Shown here: piece by piece, positions 7,501-14,052 of the stretch
How positions within the stretch are numbered: the first letter of the stretch is position 1
How the letters are laid out: every line of letters begins with the position of its first letter
Assembly: GCA_964612675.1 (NCBI GenBank)
Contig: CAZTDD010000120.1
Location: 1 to 20,654, forward strand
Origin: CAZTDD01 sp964612675
GTDB lineage: Bacteria; Hinthialibacterota; Hinthialibacteria; Hinthialibacterales; JAKPRU01
DNA: 20,654 nucleotides
Direction of reading: 5' to 3'
Program-made: the position numbers and the translations under genes
Notes under the pieces: generated by a model
Database searches by the model: none
What the model saw: only the letters and a program-made list of their open reading frames with translations
What the model was told of the DNA's origin: nothing

Positions 7501-8188
7501 GAATCAGCGCGACGATTTGGAAAAGGCAAAGAACAGCCTCCTCCAGACCACCCGAGAACTGCATGGAACTGCGGTCAAGAAGTTTACCGCCACCTTGGAA
7601 CAGGTCCGGGAGAATTTCAATACAATGTTCCGCAAGATTTTCGGCGGCGGCCGCGCGGAACTTCGCCTGCTGGAAGGAGATCCGATTGAAGCCGGTATCG
7701 AGATCGAGGTTCAGCCGCCGGGCAAGAAACTGCAGTCCATCAGTCTTCTCTCGGGCGGTGAGAAATCCCTCGTGGGCGTGGCGCTGATGTTCGCGGTGTA
7801 CAATATCAAGCCCAGTCCGTTTTGTGTGTTGGACGAAATCGATGCAGCCCTGGACGACGCGAACATTTCACGGTTCACATCCATGCTGCAGATGTTCACA
7901 GATCGGTCTCAATTCATTATCATCACACATAACAAGCACACCATGGAAATCGCCGATACAATTTACGGCGTGACCATGGAGCAAGAGGGCGTATCGTCGG
8001 TAATCTCGATGCGCCTGAATGGGAAGCATGACGAAACTGTCGATGCGGGAACCGAAAACGTAGAGGAAACAGATACAGAATCCGGGCAGGGCGAGTCCAG
8101 ATCGATTCTGGAACCCGAAGTATTGGATTCGCCGTTGCCGGGAGAACCGGTTTCCGCCGAAAAAGTCGCCAGCTCCGAGGAGGAGTGA
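4502..8188 (+). CDS. smc: Chromosome segregation protein SMC
   Basis: A complete 1228-residue SMC. Walker A GPNGCGKSN is near residues 32-40, followed by the typical AVRWVLGEQNPRKLRG. A first coiled coil (about 170-500) leads to a flexible hinge at about 505-665, beginning GFTAGVRFLLRG and ending with the VIVGGMTG region. A second coiled coil spans about 670-1040. The C-terminal head has the signature LLSGGEKS near 1081 and Walker B FCVLDEIDAALDD near 1106. SMC dimers, with ScpA and ScpB (not in this window), extrude and organise chromosomal DNA in an ATP-dependent way. A charged, glutamate-rich tail from about residue 1173 exceeds the usual family length and has no recognised domain. The ATG follows TTGAGG with a short four-base gap. 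The gene has its own promoter and terminator, so it appears monocistronic. Confidence 0.97.
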   Translation: MFLQKISLNGFKSFADKVEVDFDPGVTAVVGPNGCGKSNISDAVRWVLGEQNPRKLRGSRMGDLIFNGTVTRSPLGLAQVTLTFDNSDGFLSVPYSEVSVTRKLFRDGESEYALNGTSCRLKDLTDLFMDSGIGTNAYSLMEQGRVDMIVNARPKERREIIEEAAGVSRYLHRQAEALRKLDRTENDLVVVNNVISELERQKRSLERQAKQAERAQRYRLELKGAETVAERRRGRQLQVDTSEVEEQLKNLREKVSKCNDELMAIRTRKSELVRAAQDVEGNTRECRDEYLKLSNTLEQTEKQIENLRARITEHRQLAERFHTEAQNDRERSEQEQERVELADREILETSEELDRLEIEVTWVEREAKTADAEWKRTSAEGELKRSRLTEVQRSLAEHRERSREWERDLAFYQTRLEKLSAQREQAVSDIETHRLRSEELETAAAEIEKAVSDLTTRLEQLDTDLQKMQEERDACAKERHETEAGWQQKNSRLESLIRLQNNLEGFTAGVRFLLRGREGPAEGLLHTVAEKISVEKGYEQAIETALAQELEGIVAEDIETVRQAIQKLRSQKKGRVAFLPKGLQDRIVEEIPEPLRHLRHAPSLVQAEETMRDLVYRLIGRTFVVESLDEGLEYWSLLPPGWQIVTPAGEALDDRGVIVGGMTGEKSLLSRTNEIEQLQRETEELAARREELETRYTELREAVAATRQSRDDIRERKMAAEGKLRHTREDQQRTAQQLTRVEKELTALEEERAQIDEAVQQGAISEEYRQRAIAELHERETFSSDEIAHWEARMEVAEQNRAKAKDAVSELNMRIFELQKDRERWTEQRDTLKRHLQEMARSIREKEELIGQQQEREQEVHGEISALEQNLGNLRSQRDELWGKIQEGDSQGAAVRTQVEAVEKEEQATLEVLQGLDEQRGQYEQQRVRLSVETEYWSRRMREIFDGEIPSDLSDEDDRSDEEIEELVSTLRRRLDRLGNVNELAIEEFQEVRERHEFLLNQRDDLEKAKNSLLQTTRELHGTAVKKFTATLEQVRENFNTMFRKIFGGGRAELRLLEGDPIEAGIEIEVQPPGKKLQSISLLSGGEKSLVGVALMFAVYNIKPSPFCVLDEIDAALDDANISRFTSMLQMFTDRSQFIIITHNKHTMEIADTIYGVTMEQEGVSSVISMRLNGKHDETVDAGTENVEETDTESGQGESRSILEPEVLDSPLPGEPVSAEKVASSEEE

Positions 8189-8260
8189 GGGCAAATCGCC
8201 GGTGGCGTGGAGTCAATCCGTTTCACCCGCGAGACACCAAAAAAAGATATCAAGAGATCA

Positions 8261-8299
8261 GAGGCGGTCGCTTAGCGACCGTAAGCTCTGAGTCGCCTC
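8261..8299. repeat. Nested inverted repeat downstream of smc
   Basis: CGGTCGC (8265-8271), loop TTA, GCGACCG (8275-8281) form a tight hairpin. The outer GAGGCG (8261-8266) can alternatively pair with CGCCTC (8294-8299). No T tract follows, so this is not itself a terminator. It may protect the smc mRNA 3' end or be a repeat remnant. Confidence 0.4.
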
Positions 8300-8317
8300 C
8301 CGCTTGCAGTACTGTGT

Positions 8318-8358
8318 GCCGGTCTAGCCTCTAGACCGGCTATTTTTTTGTTTTTTTT
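8318..8358 (+). terminator. Rho-independent terminator of smc
   Basis: GCCGGTCTAG (8318-8327), loop CCT, CTAGACCGGC (8331-8340) give a perfect 10-bp GC-rich stem. It is followed by a TATTTTTTTG tract and a further run of eight T. The orientation fits plus-strand transcripts ending after smc, about 130 bases past its stop codon. Confidence 0.9.
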
Positions 8359-8451
8359 CGAGATAGCACGTCCGTAATTAACGTCAACTCTCTTGGGATA
8401 CAATCTGGAGGCAAGTAGAGACAGATAAGGCACAACGTACCAATAAGCAAG

Positions 8452-8883
8452 TCAGCTTTCGGACCCTCGTTTTTGTGCGTCAAGCGTGGGGATCTCTGCG
8501 ATTTGTATGGCCAGTCGAAGAGCTTGATTCACCGATTCAGCGTCGGTGAAAACCTCTGCTACATCCGGTGCCAACAAAACCAGATTCGTACCTTCCCTAT
8601 ATTGTTTTGCATACTTGCCTCGTACTCCGTCCTTGAGCAACTCAGTCATATCGTACTCTGGACGAAGTTCATCTTCCATTTCCCAGTCGGCATCCGCGAC
8701 TGGTTCGGTAGGATCAATGTATCGTATCGGGGTACCCCGCAAGGGATACCGTGAAGATCCGCCTGAATGAGTCGGCCGAACGAAAAGGACTACTTCAACA
8801 GTGTCCCCGGCCTGAAACGGGAGATTTGTCAGCGTGACAGTCCCGTCCTGCTGAACGGTTGTTTCCACGTGATAAGTTTCCAT
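8452..8883 (-). CDS. Antitoxin-like protein, apparent fusion of two small modules
   Basis: The protein has 143 residues from the ATG at 8883; an in-frame ATG at 8892 is rejected because AAAGAG (8898-8893) would directly touch it, while it sits nine bases from the later one. Residues 1 to about 68 (ETYHVETTVQQDG...AGDTVEVVLFV...YPLRGTPIRYIDPTEPV) resemble short stand-alone proteins with an AbrB/DUF104-like beta fold, often found beside toxin genes. Residues about 75-135 (EYDMTELLKDGVRGKYAKQY...VLLAPDVAEVFTDAESVNQALR) resemble a second small protein type, also usually annotated as antitoxin-like. No toxin gene lies next to it: smc converges from one side and an oxidoreductase diverges on the other. 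Function is therefore unproven. It is likely a DNA-binding regulator or an orphan antitoxin. The module recognition is from memory and moderately certain. Confidence 0.6.
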   Translation of the reverse strand: METYHVETTVQQDGTVTLTNLPFQAGDTVEVVLFVRPTHSGGSSRYPLRGTPIRYIDPTEPVADADWEMEDELRPEYDMTELLKDGVRGKYAKQYREGTNLVLLAPDVAEVFTDAESVNQALRLAIQIAEIPTLDAQKRGSES

Positions 8884-8909
8884 GGTAGTCATCTCTTTCG
8901 ATTACAGAA

Positions 8910-8938
8910 AATATATCATCTATCCCAGAGAGGAGCAA
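8910..8938 (-). promoter_or_regulatory. Candidate promoter of the antitoxin-like gene
   Basis: On the minus strand TATATT (8910-8915) is preceded by TTGCTC (8933-8938) at 17 bases. The -10 is good and the -35 weak. It would give a short leader of about 20 bases. Confidence 0.35.
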
Positions 8939-9078
8939 TATGCTGCTCGGATGTCTGATCCACTACCGGCCCATTCTAGATTACCTTGTCAATGATTTGA
9001 TTCTCTGACATTCTGAATAGACTGATTTTTATCAAAAACCGGAACGCACCCGCGTCCGTTCAAGGGAGGAATCCCGCC

Positions 9079-10377
9079 ATGACAGAGGAAAATCGTAGAT
9101 CGTTCATGAAGAAGGTCGGTGCCTCTTCCATGCTCGCTACCGGAGCGATGGTCAACCTGAATCCCCGCGCGCTTGGCGCCAACGACCGTGTCCAGCTGTG
9201 TCTGGTCGGCGGTCATAACCGAGGGCCGCAAGTCGCCTCGGACGCGGTCAAACACGGAGGATTTATCCGATCCCTGTGCGACATCGACGATGCGATTATC
9301 CGGGAGAAGAGTGAAGCGATCGCTGAAATGCAGGGAAAACCTCCCAAAGGTGTCAAAGAATACCAAGAGGTCTTGGAGGATGACGGAATCGACGCGGTAA
9401 TTTTGGCGACACCCGACCATTGGCACGCGATCGAAACCATCCAGGCCTGTCAGGCGGGAAAAGATGTTTATGTGGAAAAACCCCTGTGCCACACCATCCA
9501 TGAAGGTCAGCAGATGGTGAAAGCCGCGCGCAAATACAACCGCGTCGTTCAAATCGGAACCCAGCGGCGAAGCGGTCCTCACTTCAAATCGGCCGTCGAA
9601 TTTGTCGCATCGGGAAAACTGGGCGACATCTGTCTCATGAAAGCGTGGATGTGTCAGGTCCGTGGCGATTTAGGGAATCCACCGAACGAACCGGTTCCAA
9701 AAGGAGTCGATTACGACGCATGGCTCGGCCCTGCACCGAAACGACCATTTAATCCCTTGCGCTTCCATTACAACTGGCGGTTCTTCTGGGATTACTGCAA
9801 CAGCGAACAGGGCAACCAGGGCGTCCACATGCTGGATATCTGTATGTGGGCGATCCAGGAAATGCGCGGTGAAATCAATACTCTCCCCACGAAAGTCTCC
9901 GGACACGCCGACATCTACTGGCTGAACGACGCCAAAGAGGTCCCGGACACCCAAATCGTGACATACGATTTCGGCGATTTCATGTTGTCCTGGGAATTGC
10001 ACAGTTTTCAACGCCACACACCCCTGGAAGGGGTAAACGCCGGTATGGCCTTCTACGGAACAGACGCCTCCCTTCTTTTCACTCGAAACGGTTGGCACGC
10101 AATCGGCAAAGACGGCAAAGAGATCGCGAGCGACAAACCGGCGGGCGGTTCTCATGCGCAGCAATTCTTCGAGGCGATGAAAACACGCAGTCGTCCGAAT
10201 GCCGACGTGGAAATCGGACGAATCAGCACATTGATTTGTCACCTGGGGAATATCAATTACAAGCTCGGGCGCGATCTCCACTTCGATCCCGAAACGGAGA
10301 CATTTGGCGACGACAAAGAAGCGAACAAACTGCTGACGAAAGAATACCGGGAACCTTATGTACTGCCGAAAGTCTGA
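9079..10377 (+). CDS. Gfo/Idh/MocA family oxidoreductase with twin-arginine leader
   Basis: The protein has 432 residues. The start is fixed by GGGAGGA (9064-9070) eight bases upstream. The N-terminus carries NRRSFMKK (residues 5-12), a twin-arginine motif, then a modestly hydrophobic stretch to about residue 33 (ALGA), suggesting Tat export of a folded, cofactor-loaded protein. A Rossmann fold follows, with a glycine-rich turn in VQLCLVGGHNRG near 37-48. The family motif VEKPL has its lysine at about 134, and the C-terminal alpha/beta substrate domain carries histidines (for example QGVHMLDICMWA). Such enzymes oxidise or reduce sugar or inositol derivatives with bound NAD(P). The substrate cannot be told from sequence. 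The gene is monocistronic between a divergent antitoxin-like gene and a repeat region. Exported members are abundant in PVC-type and related bacteria. Family certain, export likely. Confidence 0.9.
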   Translation: MTEENRRSFMKKVGASSMLATGAMVNLNPRALGANDRVQLCLVGGHNRGPQVASDAVKHGGFIRSLCDIDDAIIREKSEAIAEMQGKPPKGVKEYQEVLEDDGIDAVILATPDHWHAIETIQACQAGKDVYVEKPLCHTIHEGQQMVKAARKYNRVVQIGTQRRSGPHFKSAVEFVASGKLGDICLMKAWMCQVRGDLGNPPNEPVPKGVDYDAWLGPAPKRPFNPLRFHYNWRFFWDYCNSEQGNQGVHMLDICMWAIQEMRGEINTLPTKVSGHADIYWLNDAKEVPDTQIVTYDFGDFMLSWELHSFQRHTPLEGVNAGMAFYGTDASLLFTRNGWHAIGKDGKEIASDKPAGGSHAQQFFEAMKTRSRPNADVEIGRISTLICHLGNINYKLGRDLHFDPETETFGDDKEANKLLTKEYREPYVLPKV

Positions 10378-10754
10378 TCGTCCACCACGAACTCCGGAAG
10401 CCACACAAGGTGCGCGGGACAACGGCAGTCCGATGATCCGAATCCCGGATTCCAGAAAACCGAAGACCTTTAGTCTTGACGCCGCCGCAAAAAGTCCGAA
10501 ATTGGCGGCGGAAGTCCCCTCTCCCCCCGGGAGAGGGGTAGGGTGAGGGGCGATCATTGCACTGGATTCGGGTATTATTCTTCGCTTGTGTATTCGCCAG
10601 GCACAGCAAATCAAGCAGAGGCAAAAGGTGTTTGTGATGACAGGAATTCATTAAATACAGAGGGAGGGATGACGCAAAATGCAAAGATCCCTCACCCCCT
10701 GCCCTCTCCCAGAGGGAGAGGGGGAAGAACTCCGCCGGACTTTTTGCGGTGCCA
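10378..10754. other. Intergenic region containing two inverted family 2 repeats
   Basis: No gene is seen. A GAATCC-C-GGATTC palindrome lies near 10441-10453, without a T tract. A family 2 repeat (10476-10550), about 138 bases of unrecognised sequence and an inverted family 2 copy (10689-10757) fill the rest. The facing copies give the segment 10476-10757 the form of a small element with inverted ends. Confidence 0.55.
10476..10550 (+). repeat. Dispersed intergenic repeat, family 2, copy b
   Basis: TTGACGCCGCCGCAAAAAGTC at its start, minus the last base, matches the shared repeat end. A 10-bp hairpin (CCCCTCTCCC 10516-10525, loop CCC, GGGAGAGGGG 10529-10538) and GGGTGAGGGG follow, in the same order as 151-220. 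Confidence 0.7.
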
Positions 10755-10757
10755 TCA
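10689..10757 (-). repeat. Dispersed intergenic repeat, family 2, copy c
   Basis: Read on the minus strand it begins TGATGGCACCGCAAAAAGTC, then a 9-bp hairpin (10702-10710 with 10714-10722) and GGGGTGAGGG. It is closer to copy a than to copy b. Its first three bases, TGA, are the stop codon of the DUF2007 gene. Confidence 0.7.
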
Positions 10758-11000
10758 GTCTTCCGATGACCGGTACTTGTCTGCAACCGGCTCGATCGCT
10801 TCCAACGCCTGGTCCACGTCTTGCTCCAGAACTTCGATGCGGGAATGCTGGCCGCCCGCGAAAAGACCGTCGAACGCTTCGTCCTCGAGTTCCCGAACAA
10901 CATAATTGATTCGGGCCGCGTCCAGCGCCTCGCAGATGTCGGCTTCTTCTATGGCATCTTTCGTCGTGTAGACGCTTACTGTGGCTTCGTCTTCGATCAT
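10755..11000 (-). CDS. DUF2007-like small protein
   Basis: An 81-residue protein starting at an ATG preceded by AGGAGG five bases away, one of the strongest ribosome sites in the window. The segment VSVYTTKDAIEEADICEALDAARINYVVRELED (about residues 8-40) resembles DUF2007, a ferredoxin-like alpha/beta fold sometimes described as a putative signal-transducing or metal-binding domain. Its biochemical role is not established. No metal-binding cysteines are present. It starts 19 bases after the PmbA/TldE-like gene ends and is almost certainly co-transcribed with it. The stop codon TGA falls on the first bases of a dispersed repeat, so the repeat forms the 3' untranslated region. The DUF2007 assignment is moderately confident. 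Confidence 0.65.
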   Translation of the reverse strand: MIEDEATVSVYTTKDAIEEADICEALDAARINYVVRELEDEAFDGLFAGGQHSRIEVLEQDVDQALEAIEPVADKYRSSED

Positions 11001-11019
11001 CGTTTCCTCCTATTGAACA

Positions 11020-12336
11020 TCATCCACGAGATGCAACCTGCATCTCTTTGAATAATACAGAGGGAAGCAGCATATCATGAGTGTACTCCCGTTCCCGGCT
11101 GAGCGAATGCAAATTCGAAAATGCCTCATACACATTGCCTGCAACCATTAGATTCTTGACCCGGCCGAGAATCTCGCCCTTCCGAATCCGGAATCCTAAA
11201 CTGACATTGAACGAAAATTCGCCCATAAGCAGGTTGGACTGGCCCGCACCGAGCACTTGATCGACAAGGAGGCCGTCATCCACTTTTGTCACAAGATCTT
11301 CGACAGAATCCTCACCGGGTTCCATGACAAGGTTGGTCCAAGAGGGGTTGGGAGGCGCGTGATACGGCCGTCCGGCGCTGCCCGTGGTCTCGCAATTCAT
11401 CCGTTCCGCGGTCTGCAAATCATAGAGAAATTTCTTCAGAATCCCTTTCTCGACAACCCCATTCGGTTTAGAAACGATCCCTTCATCATCGAAAGGACGG
11501 CTGCCGGGTTTCATCTCAATGAGGGGGTCGTCGGTAACCGTAATCCGCTCATCCATGATCTGGGTATCCAGTCTCTCCGTGAGGGGCGACGCGCCTTTTT
11601 GAACCAGCTTGCCGTTTGTTCCCATCCTCAGCCCGGTCATCAAACTGGCGACAACCCTCGGCGTCAGCAATACCGGGTACGTGCCGCTCGGCATGTCCGC
11701 GAGTTCCCGTGCCATCCGGACGCGTTCAATGACCCGGGTGGCCATAGATTCAAGAGCCGCATCGTCTTTGCACGACTCGTGTGAATCGTACACCGAGAGA
11801 ATACTGTCGCCGTCCACCAAAATCGCGCCGACACTGACATTCAGGACGGTTGTTTCATACACCGCATCCAATCCGCAGGAGTTTCGTACAAGACGACGGG
11901 AGGTACTGGGATGAAAATCGACAAACGCCTGCACGTCATCGATTTCATCCTTGATCATATCGACAATCTTACCGCCGCGGTCGACAAATACTTCACTCGC
12001 AAGGCCCGCAGTCTTTTCGTCATAGATATCGACGCTGCCGTCGGTCGGTTGCGACGGAAAATCGAACGACGCTTCCGAACCGTATGCCGCGCTTGCCAAC
12101 GCGGCATCGGGAAGTCCCGGAAAACGCGACGGATTCGATGTCGACGTGAAGCCAATACGGCCATCGCGAATGATCCGCAGGCCGACCCCGGAGGCTTCAC
12201 GGTAAGCGATCTCCTTCAGTTTGTCATACTCAAAAGAGACCGGCGCCGAGGTCGTGACATCGCACACCATCTCCCACTTCTTCACGCCCGTTTTTCGGAG
12301 TTGCTTTTCAATCGAGCCCAGTTGTTCAAGGATCAT
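11020..12336 (-). CDS. TldD/PmbA family protein, PmbA (TldE)-like subunit
   Basis: The 438-residue protein is typical in length for PmbA/TldE. Family features include VGLRIIRDGRIGFTSTS near the N-terminus, SCGLDAVYETTVLNVSVGAI in the middle and DEGIVSKPNGVVEKGILKKF followed by DLQTAERM near 290-320. A C-terminal GFRIRKGEILGRVKNLMVAGNVYEAF region completes them. There is no HExxxH metal motif, which in the TldD/TldE protease marks TldD; this is therefore the non-catalytic partner type. TldD/TldE cleaves unfolded or antibiotic precursor peptides in Enterobacteria. No tldD gene is present in this window. The start codon follows AGGGG. A flagellar-family gene lies 72 bases upstream and the DUF2007 gene follows at 19 bases, suggesting co-transcription. 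Confidence 0.9.
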   Translation of the reverse strand: MILEQLGSIEKQLRKTGVKKWEMVCDVTTSAPVSFEYDKLKEIAYREASGVGLRIIRDGRIGFTSTSNPSRFPGLPDAALASAAYGSEASFDFPSQPTDGSVDIYDEKTAGLASEVFVDRGGKIVDMIKDEIDDVQAFVDFHPSTSRRLVRNSCGLDAVYETTVLNVSVGAILVDGDSILSVYDSHESCKDDAALESMATRVIERVRMARELADMPSGTYPVLLTPRVVASLMTGLRMGTNGKLVQKGASPLTERLDTQIMDERITVTDDPLIEMKPGSRPFDDEGIVSKPNGVVEKGILKKFLYDLQTAERMNCETTGSAGRPYHAPPNPSWTNLVMEPGEDSVEDLVTKVDDGLLVDQVLGAGQSNLLMGEFSFNVSLGFRIRKGEILGRVKNLMVAGNVYEAFSNLHSLSREREYTHDMLLPSVLFKEMQVASRG

Positions 12337-12383
12337 TCTACGCCCCTATTTCGGTTACAGAATCGAAGACAACAATCAAGATG

Positions 12384-12412
12384 ATAGTGTGGGTGGTGGG
12401 CGGTTGTGTCAA
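12384..12412 (-). promoter_or_regulatory. Possible internal promoter before the PmbA-like gene
   Basis: A perfect TTGACA (minus strand, 12407-12412) overlaps the stop codon of the flagellar gene. Seventeen bases on lies CACTAT, which matches a -10 element only at three positions. It would allow expression of the PmbA-like and DUF2007 genes apart from the flagellar gene. Confidence 0.3.
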
Positions 12413-13125
12413 GCGAGCAGGTCGATGGCTTCTCGGTCCATCTCGTCGGCGGTGCGAATGACGGCGGCGTTGGCCCGGTAAACGTTTGCTTCGACTCGCT
12501 GGGAGATGATTTCATTCGCGAGATCCACGTTCGAACTTTCGAGAAAGCCGGGTTCCAAGGTCCCTGTACCGGCTGTCCCGGGAGCGTTCATGACCGGCGC
12601 ACCGGAAGCCGGTGTCGCTGCGGCGAGGTTGCCGCCGGTCAACGCTAGACCTTCGGGATTATTAAAATTCGCCAGTTGAATCTGACCGACCTCGACTGGG
12701 GGCTCATCTCCTGTTTGGGCCGAAACCGTTCCATCGCTGCCGATAGACAGCTGCGAGCCCGCAGGTGCGGCAATCCCGGGAGACACGGTCAGTCCCTGCG
12801 ACGTCACCAGATTGCCGCCATCGTCCAGCTGGAGAGCGCCGGACCGTGTATAGAACGTATTGCCGTCACCGTCCTGTACCTGAAGAAAGCCCGGCCCATC
12901 GATGGCGACATCGGTGGGATTTCCCGTGGGCCGTAGCGATCCGTTCGAATAGTTACGTCCGATAGCGGAGACACGGACAGAGTCGCCGCGTGGGCCGGTC
13001 GCCGAATCGGCACGCTGCGCCTTGTAACCAGGGGTGTTCACGTTCGCGATATTGTTCGCATGGGTCAACGCCCGCAAACGCGAAGAAGTCAGACCGGATA
13101 AAGCTGTACCGAGCGGATCTGGCAT
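12409..13125 (-). CDS. Flagellar hook/rod family protein, FlgG-like
   Basis: The protein has 238 residues from the ATG at 13125, preceded by GAGG eight bases away. A longer frame to 13230 is rejected because a strong promoter lies inside it. The N-terminal rod motif ALTHANNIANVNTPGYK sits at about residues 19-35. The central GFLQVQDGDGNTFYTRSGALQLDDGGNLVTS matches the FlgG/FlgF/FlgE core, and the C-terminus SNVDLANEIISQRVEANVYRANAAVI is the coiled-coil rod/hook end. These proteins polymerise into the periplasmic rod or the hook of the flagellum. It is slightly shorter than the usual FlgG (about 260 residues) and stands outside any flagellar operon in this window, so FlgF, FlgG or a diverged paralogue are all possible. 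The promoter is sigma-70-like, not sigma-28-like. Confidence 0.85.
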   Translation of the reverse strand: MPDPLGTALSGLTSSRLRALTHANNIANVNTPGYKAQRADSATGPRGDSVRVSAIGRNYSNGSLRPTGNPTDVAIDGPGFLQVQDGDGNTFYTRSGALQLDDGGNLVTSQGLTVSPGIAAPAGSQLSIGSDGTVSAQTGDEPPVEVGQIQLANFNNPEGLALTGGNLAAATPASGAPVMNAPGTAGTGTLEPGFLESSNVDLANEIISQRVEANVYRANAAVIRTADEMDREAIDLLA

Positions 13126-13152
13126 AATCAACACCTCTATTTCTTCCATTTC

Positions 13153-13181
13153 AGTATACTTAACGTATGCCGCACGGTCAA
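13153..13181 (-). promoter_or_regulatory. Sigma-70-type promoter of the FlgG-like gene
   Basis: TTGACC (minus strand, 13176-13181) and TATACT (13153-13158) are 17 bases apart. Transcription would start near 13146, giving a leader of about 20 bases that holds the GAGG ribosome site. Confidence 0.7.
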
Positions 13182-13256
13182 ATCGCAATGTCCACGGTCT
13201 CCTACTGAATAAGATGTTTGTCGACATCACAAGGTATAGACGGAAAGTCCATCGTA

Positions 13257-13277
13257 TGCTATCATTTTGCTAGCATT
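13257..13277. promoter_or_regulatory. Candidate operator of the toxin-antitoxin operon
   Basis: ATGCTA (13257-13262) and TAGCAT (13272-13277) form a perfect 6-bp inverted repeat with a 9-base spacer. It ends 26 bases before the antitoxin start codon. Ribbon-helix-helix antitoxins autoregulate by binding such dyads. A -10-like TATGCT or TATCAT overlaps the left half, though no good -35 is seen. Confidence 0.5.
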
Positions 13278-13303
13278 TCCGGCAAACATGGGAGGTGAAA
13301 GAT

Positions 13304-13534
13304 ATGCCGCAGTTGCTTGTAAGAGATATGGACAAAGACACAATCCAACGACTCAAGACACGTGCTCGAGATCGAGGACGATCTTTGCAAGCTGAAGCGA
13401 AAAGGATCCTGGAGAAAGCCGCTCACAACAACCCAGAGGATTACCGGGCAGCGATTCACCGTTTCCACGAGCAACTTGGGGACCGGGTTTTCTCGGACAG
13501 CGCTGAACTGATTCGGCAAGACCGTGAACGATGA
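13304..13534 (+). CDS. vapB: FitA/VapB-type antitoxin
   Basis: A 76-residue antitoxin. The ATG at 13304 is preferred over an in-frame GTG at 13295, because GGGAGG sits eight bases before the ATG and the GTG would lie within that site. The N-terminus MPQLLVRDMDKDTIQRLKTRARDRGRSLQAEAKRIL is typical of FitA-like ribbon-helix-helix proteins: a short beta strand followed by two helices with the RSLQAE turn. The C-terminal 35 residues are the usual disordered, toxin-wrapping tail. It neutralises the PIN toxin encoded next and probably represses the operon through the upstream dyad. The stop codon overlaps the toxin start by four bases (ATGA), a classic coupling that favours antitoxin excess. Confidence 0.9.
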   Translation: MPQLLVRDMDKDTIQRLKTRARDRGRSLQAEAKRILEKAAHNNPEDYRAAIHRFHEQLGDRVFSDSAELIRQDRER

Positions 13535-13953
13535 GCTTGTGGGTGATTGACGCAAGTGTTGCCGTGAAATGGTTACTGCCCGAGGTTCATAGTGAATCGG
13601 CGCTTCGGCTTCTGAGTTCCGAGTCCGAATTGCATGCCCCGGACCTGCTTTACGCTGAGGTCGGAAATGCACTGTGGAAACATGTGCGTCTCGGAGAACT
13701 CGCGAGATCCGAAGCGTTGACAGCGTTGAACTTGCTCGACAAAGCGCCTTTAGAGATTCATGCCACGAAAGAACTCGCTCCATTCGCACTCGAACTTGTG
13801 TTTCACTCGCAGAAAACTCTCTACGACACCTTGTATTTGGCCCTTGCCGTCGTCAAAGACTGCCCGGTCGTAACCGCCGACAAGGCGTTCTACAAACAAC
13901 TGCAGTCCGGGCCGTTTGAAAAACACGTCGCGTGGATAGGGGCTCTCGAGTAG
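13531..13953 (+). CDS. vapC: VapC-type PIN domain ribonuclease toxin
   Basis: A 140-residue PIN protein with the acidic active-site set in place: D7 in WVIDASVAVKWL, E43 in LLYAEVGNALW, D99 in TLYDTLYLALA and D117 in VVTADKAF. PIN toxins cut tRNA or rRNA using Mg2+ or Mn2+ when their antitoxin is degraded. All four residues are intact, so the toxin is presumably active; the RNA target cannot be predicted. The length is normal. The gene ends about 100 bases before the helicase-nuclease operon, with no terminator between. The only hairpin there is GTGAG-CTTCC-CTCAC with no T tract, so read-through into that operon is conceivable. Confidence 0.93.
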   Translation: MSLWVIDASVAVKWLLPEVHSESALRLLSSESELHAPDLLYAEVGNALWKHVRLGELARSEALTALNLLDKAPLEIHATKELAPFALELVFHSQKTLYDTLYLALAVVKDCPVVTADKAFYKQLQSGPFEKHVAWIGALE

Positions 13954-14052
13954 CGTGTGTTGCCAACGGCGCCGAGTTGATTCAAGTACACCGTATACGT
14001 TTCGTGAGCTTCCCTCACAAGCAACGCACATGCGCGCAAAAATGGTCGCATC

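Noticed and set aside
8340..8451. Open frame on the minus strand just after the antitoxin-like gene, considered as a missing toxin
   Set aside because: The translated stretch is short, matches nothing recognisable, ends in the smc terminator and has no ribosome site.
9670..10614. Minus-strand frame of 314 codons over the oxidoreductase gene
   Set aside because: The plus-strand Gfo/Idh/MocA protein is unambiguous, and the opposite frame runs on into repeat sequence with no recognisable motif.
12409..13230. Longer start for the FlgG-like gene at 13230
   Set aside because: A TTGACC-17-TATACT promoter lies within that extension, and the ATG at 13125 has a well-spaced GAGG and the conserved rod N-terminus.
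13954..14052. Promoter or terminator between vapC and the helicase-nuclease operon
   Set aside because: TTGATT and TATACG-like hexamers are wrongly spaced, and the 5-bp hairpin has no T tract.
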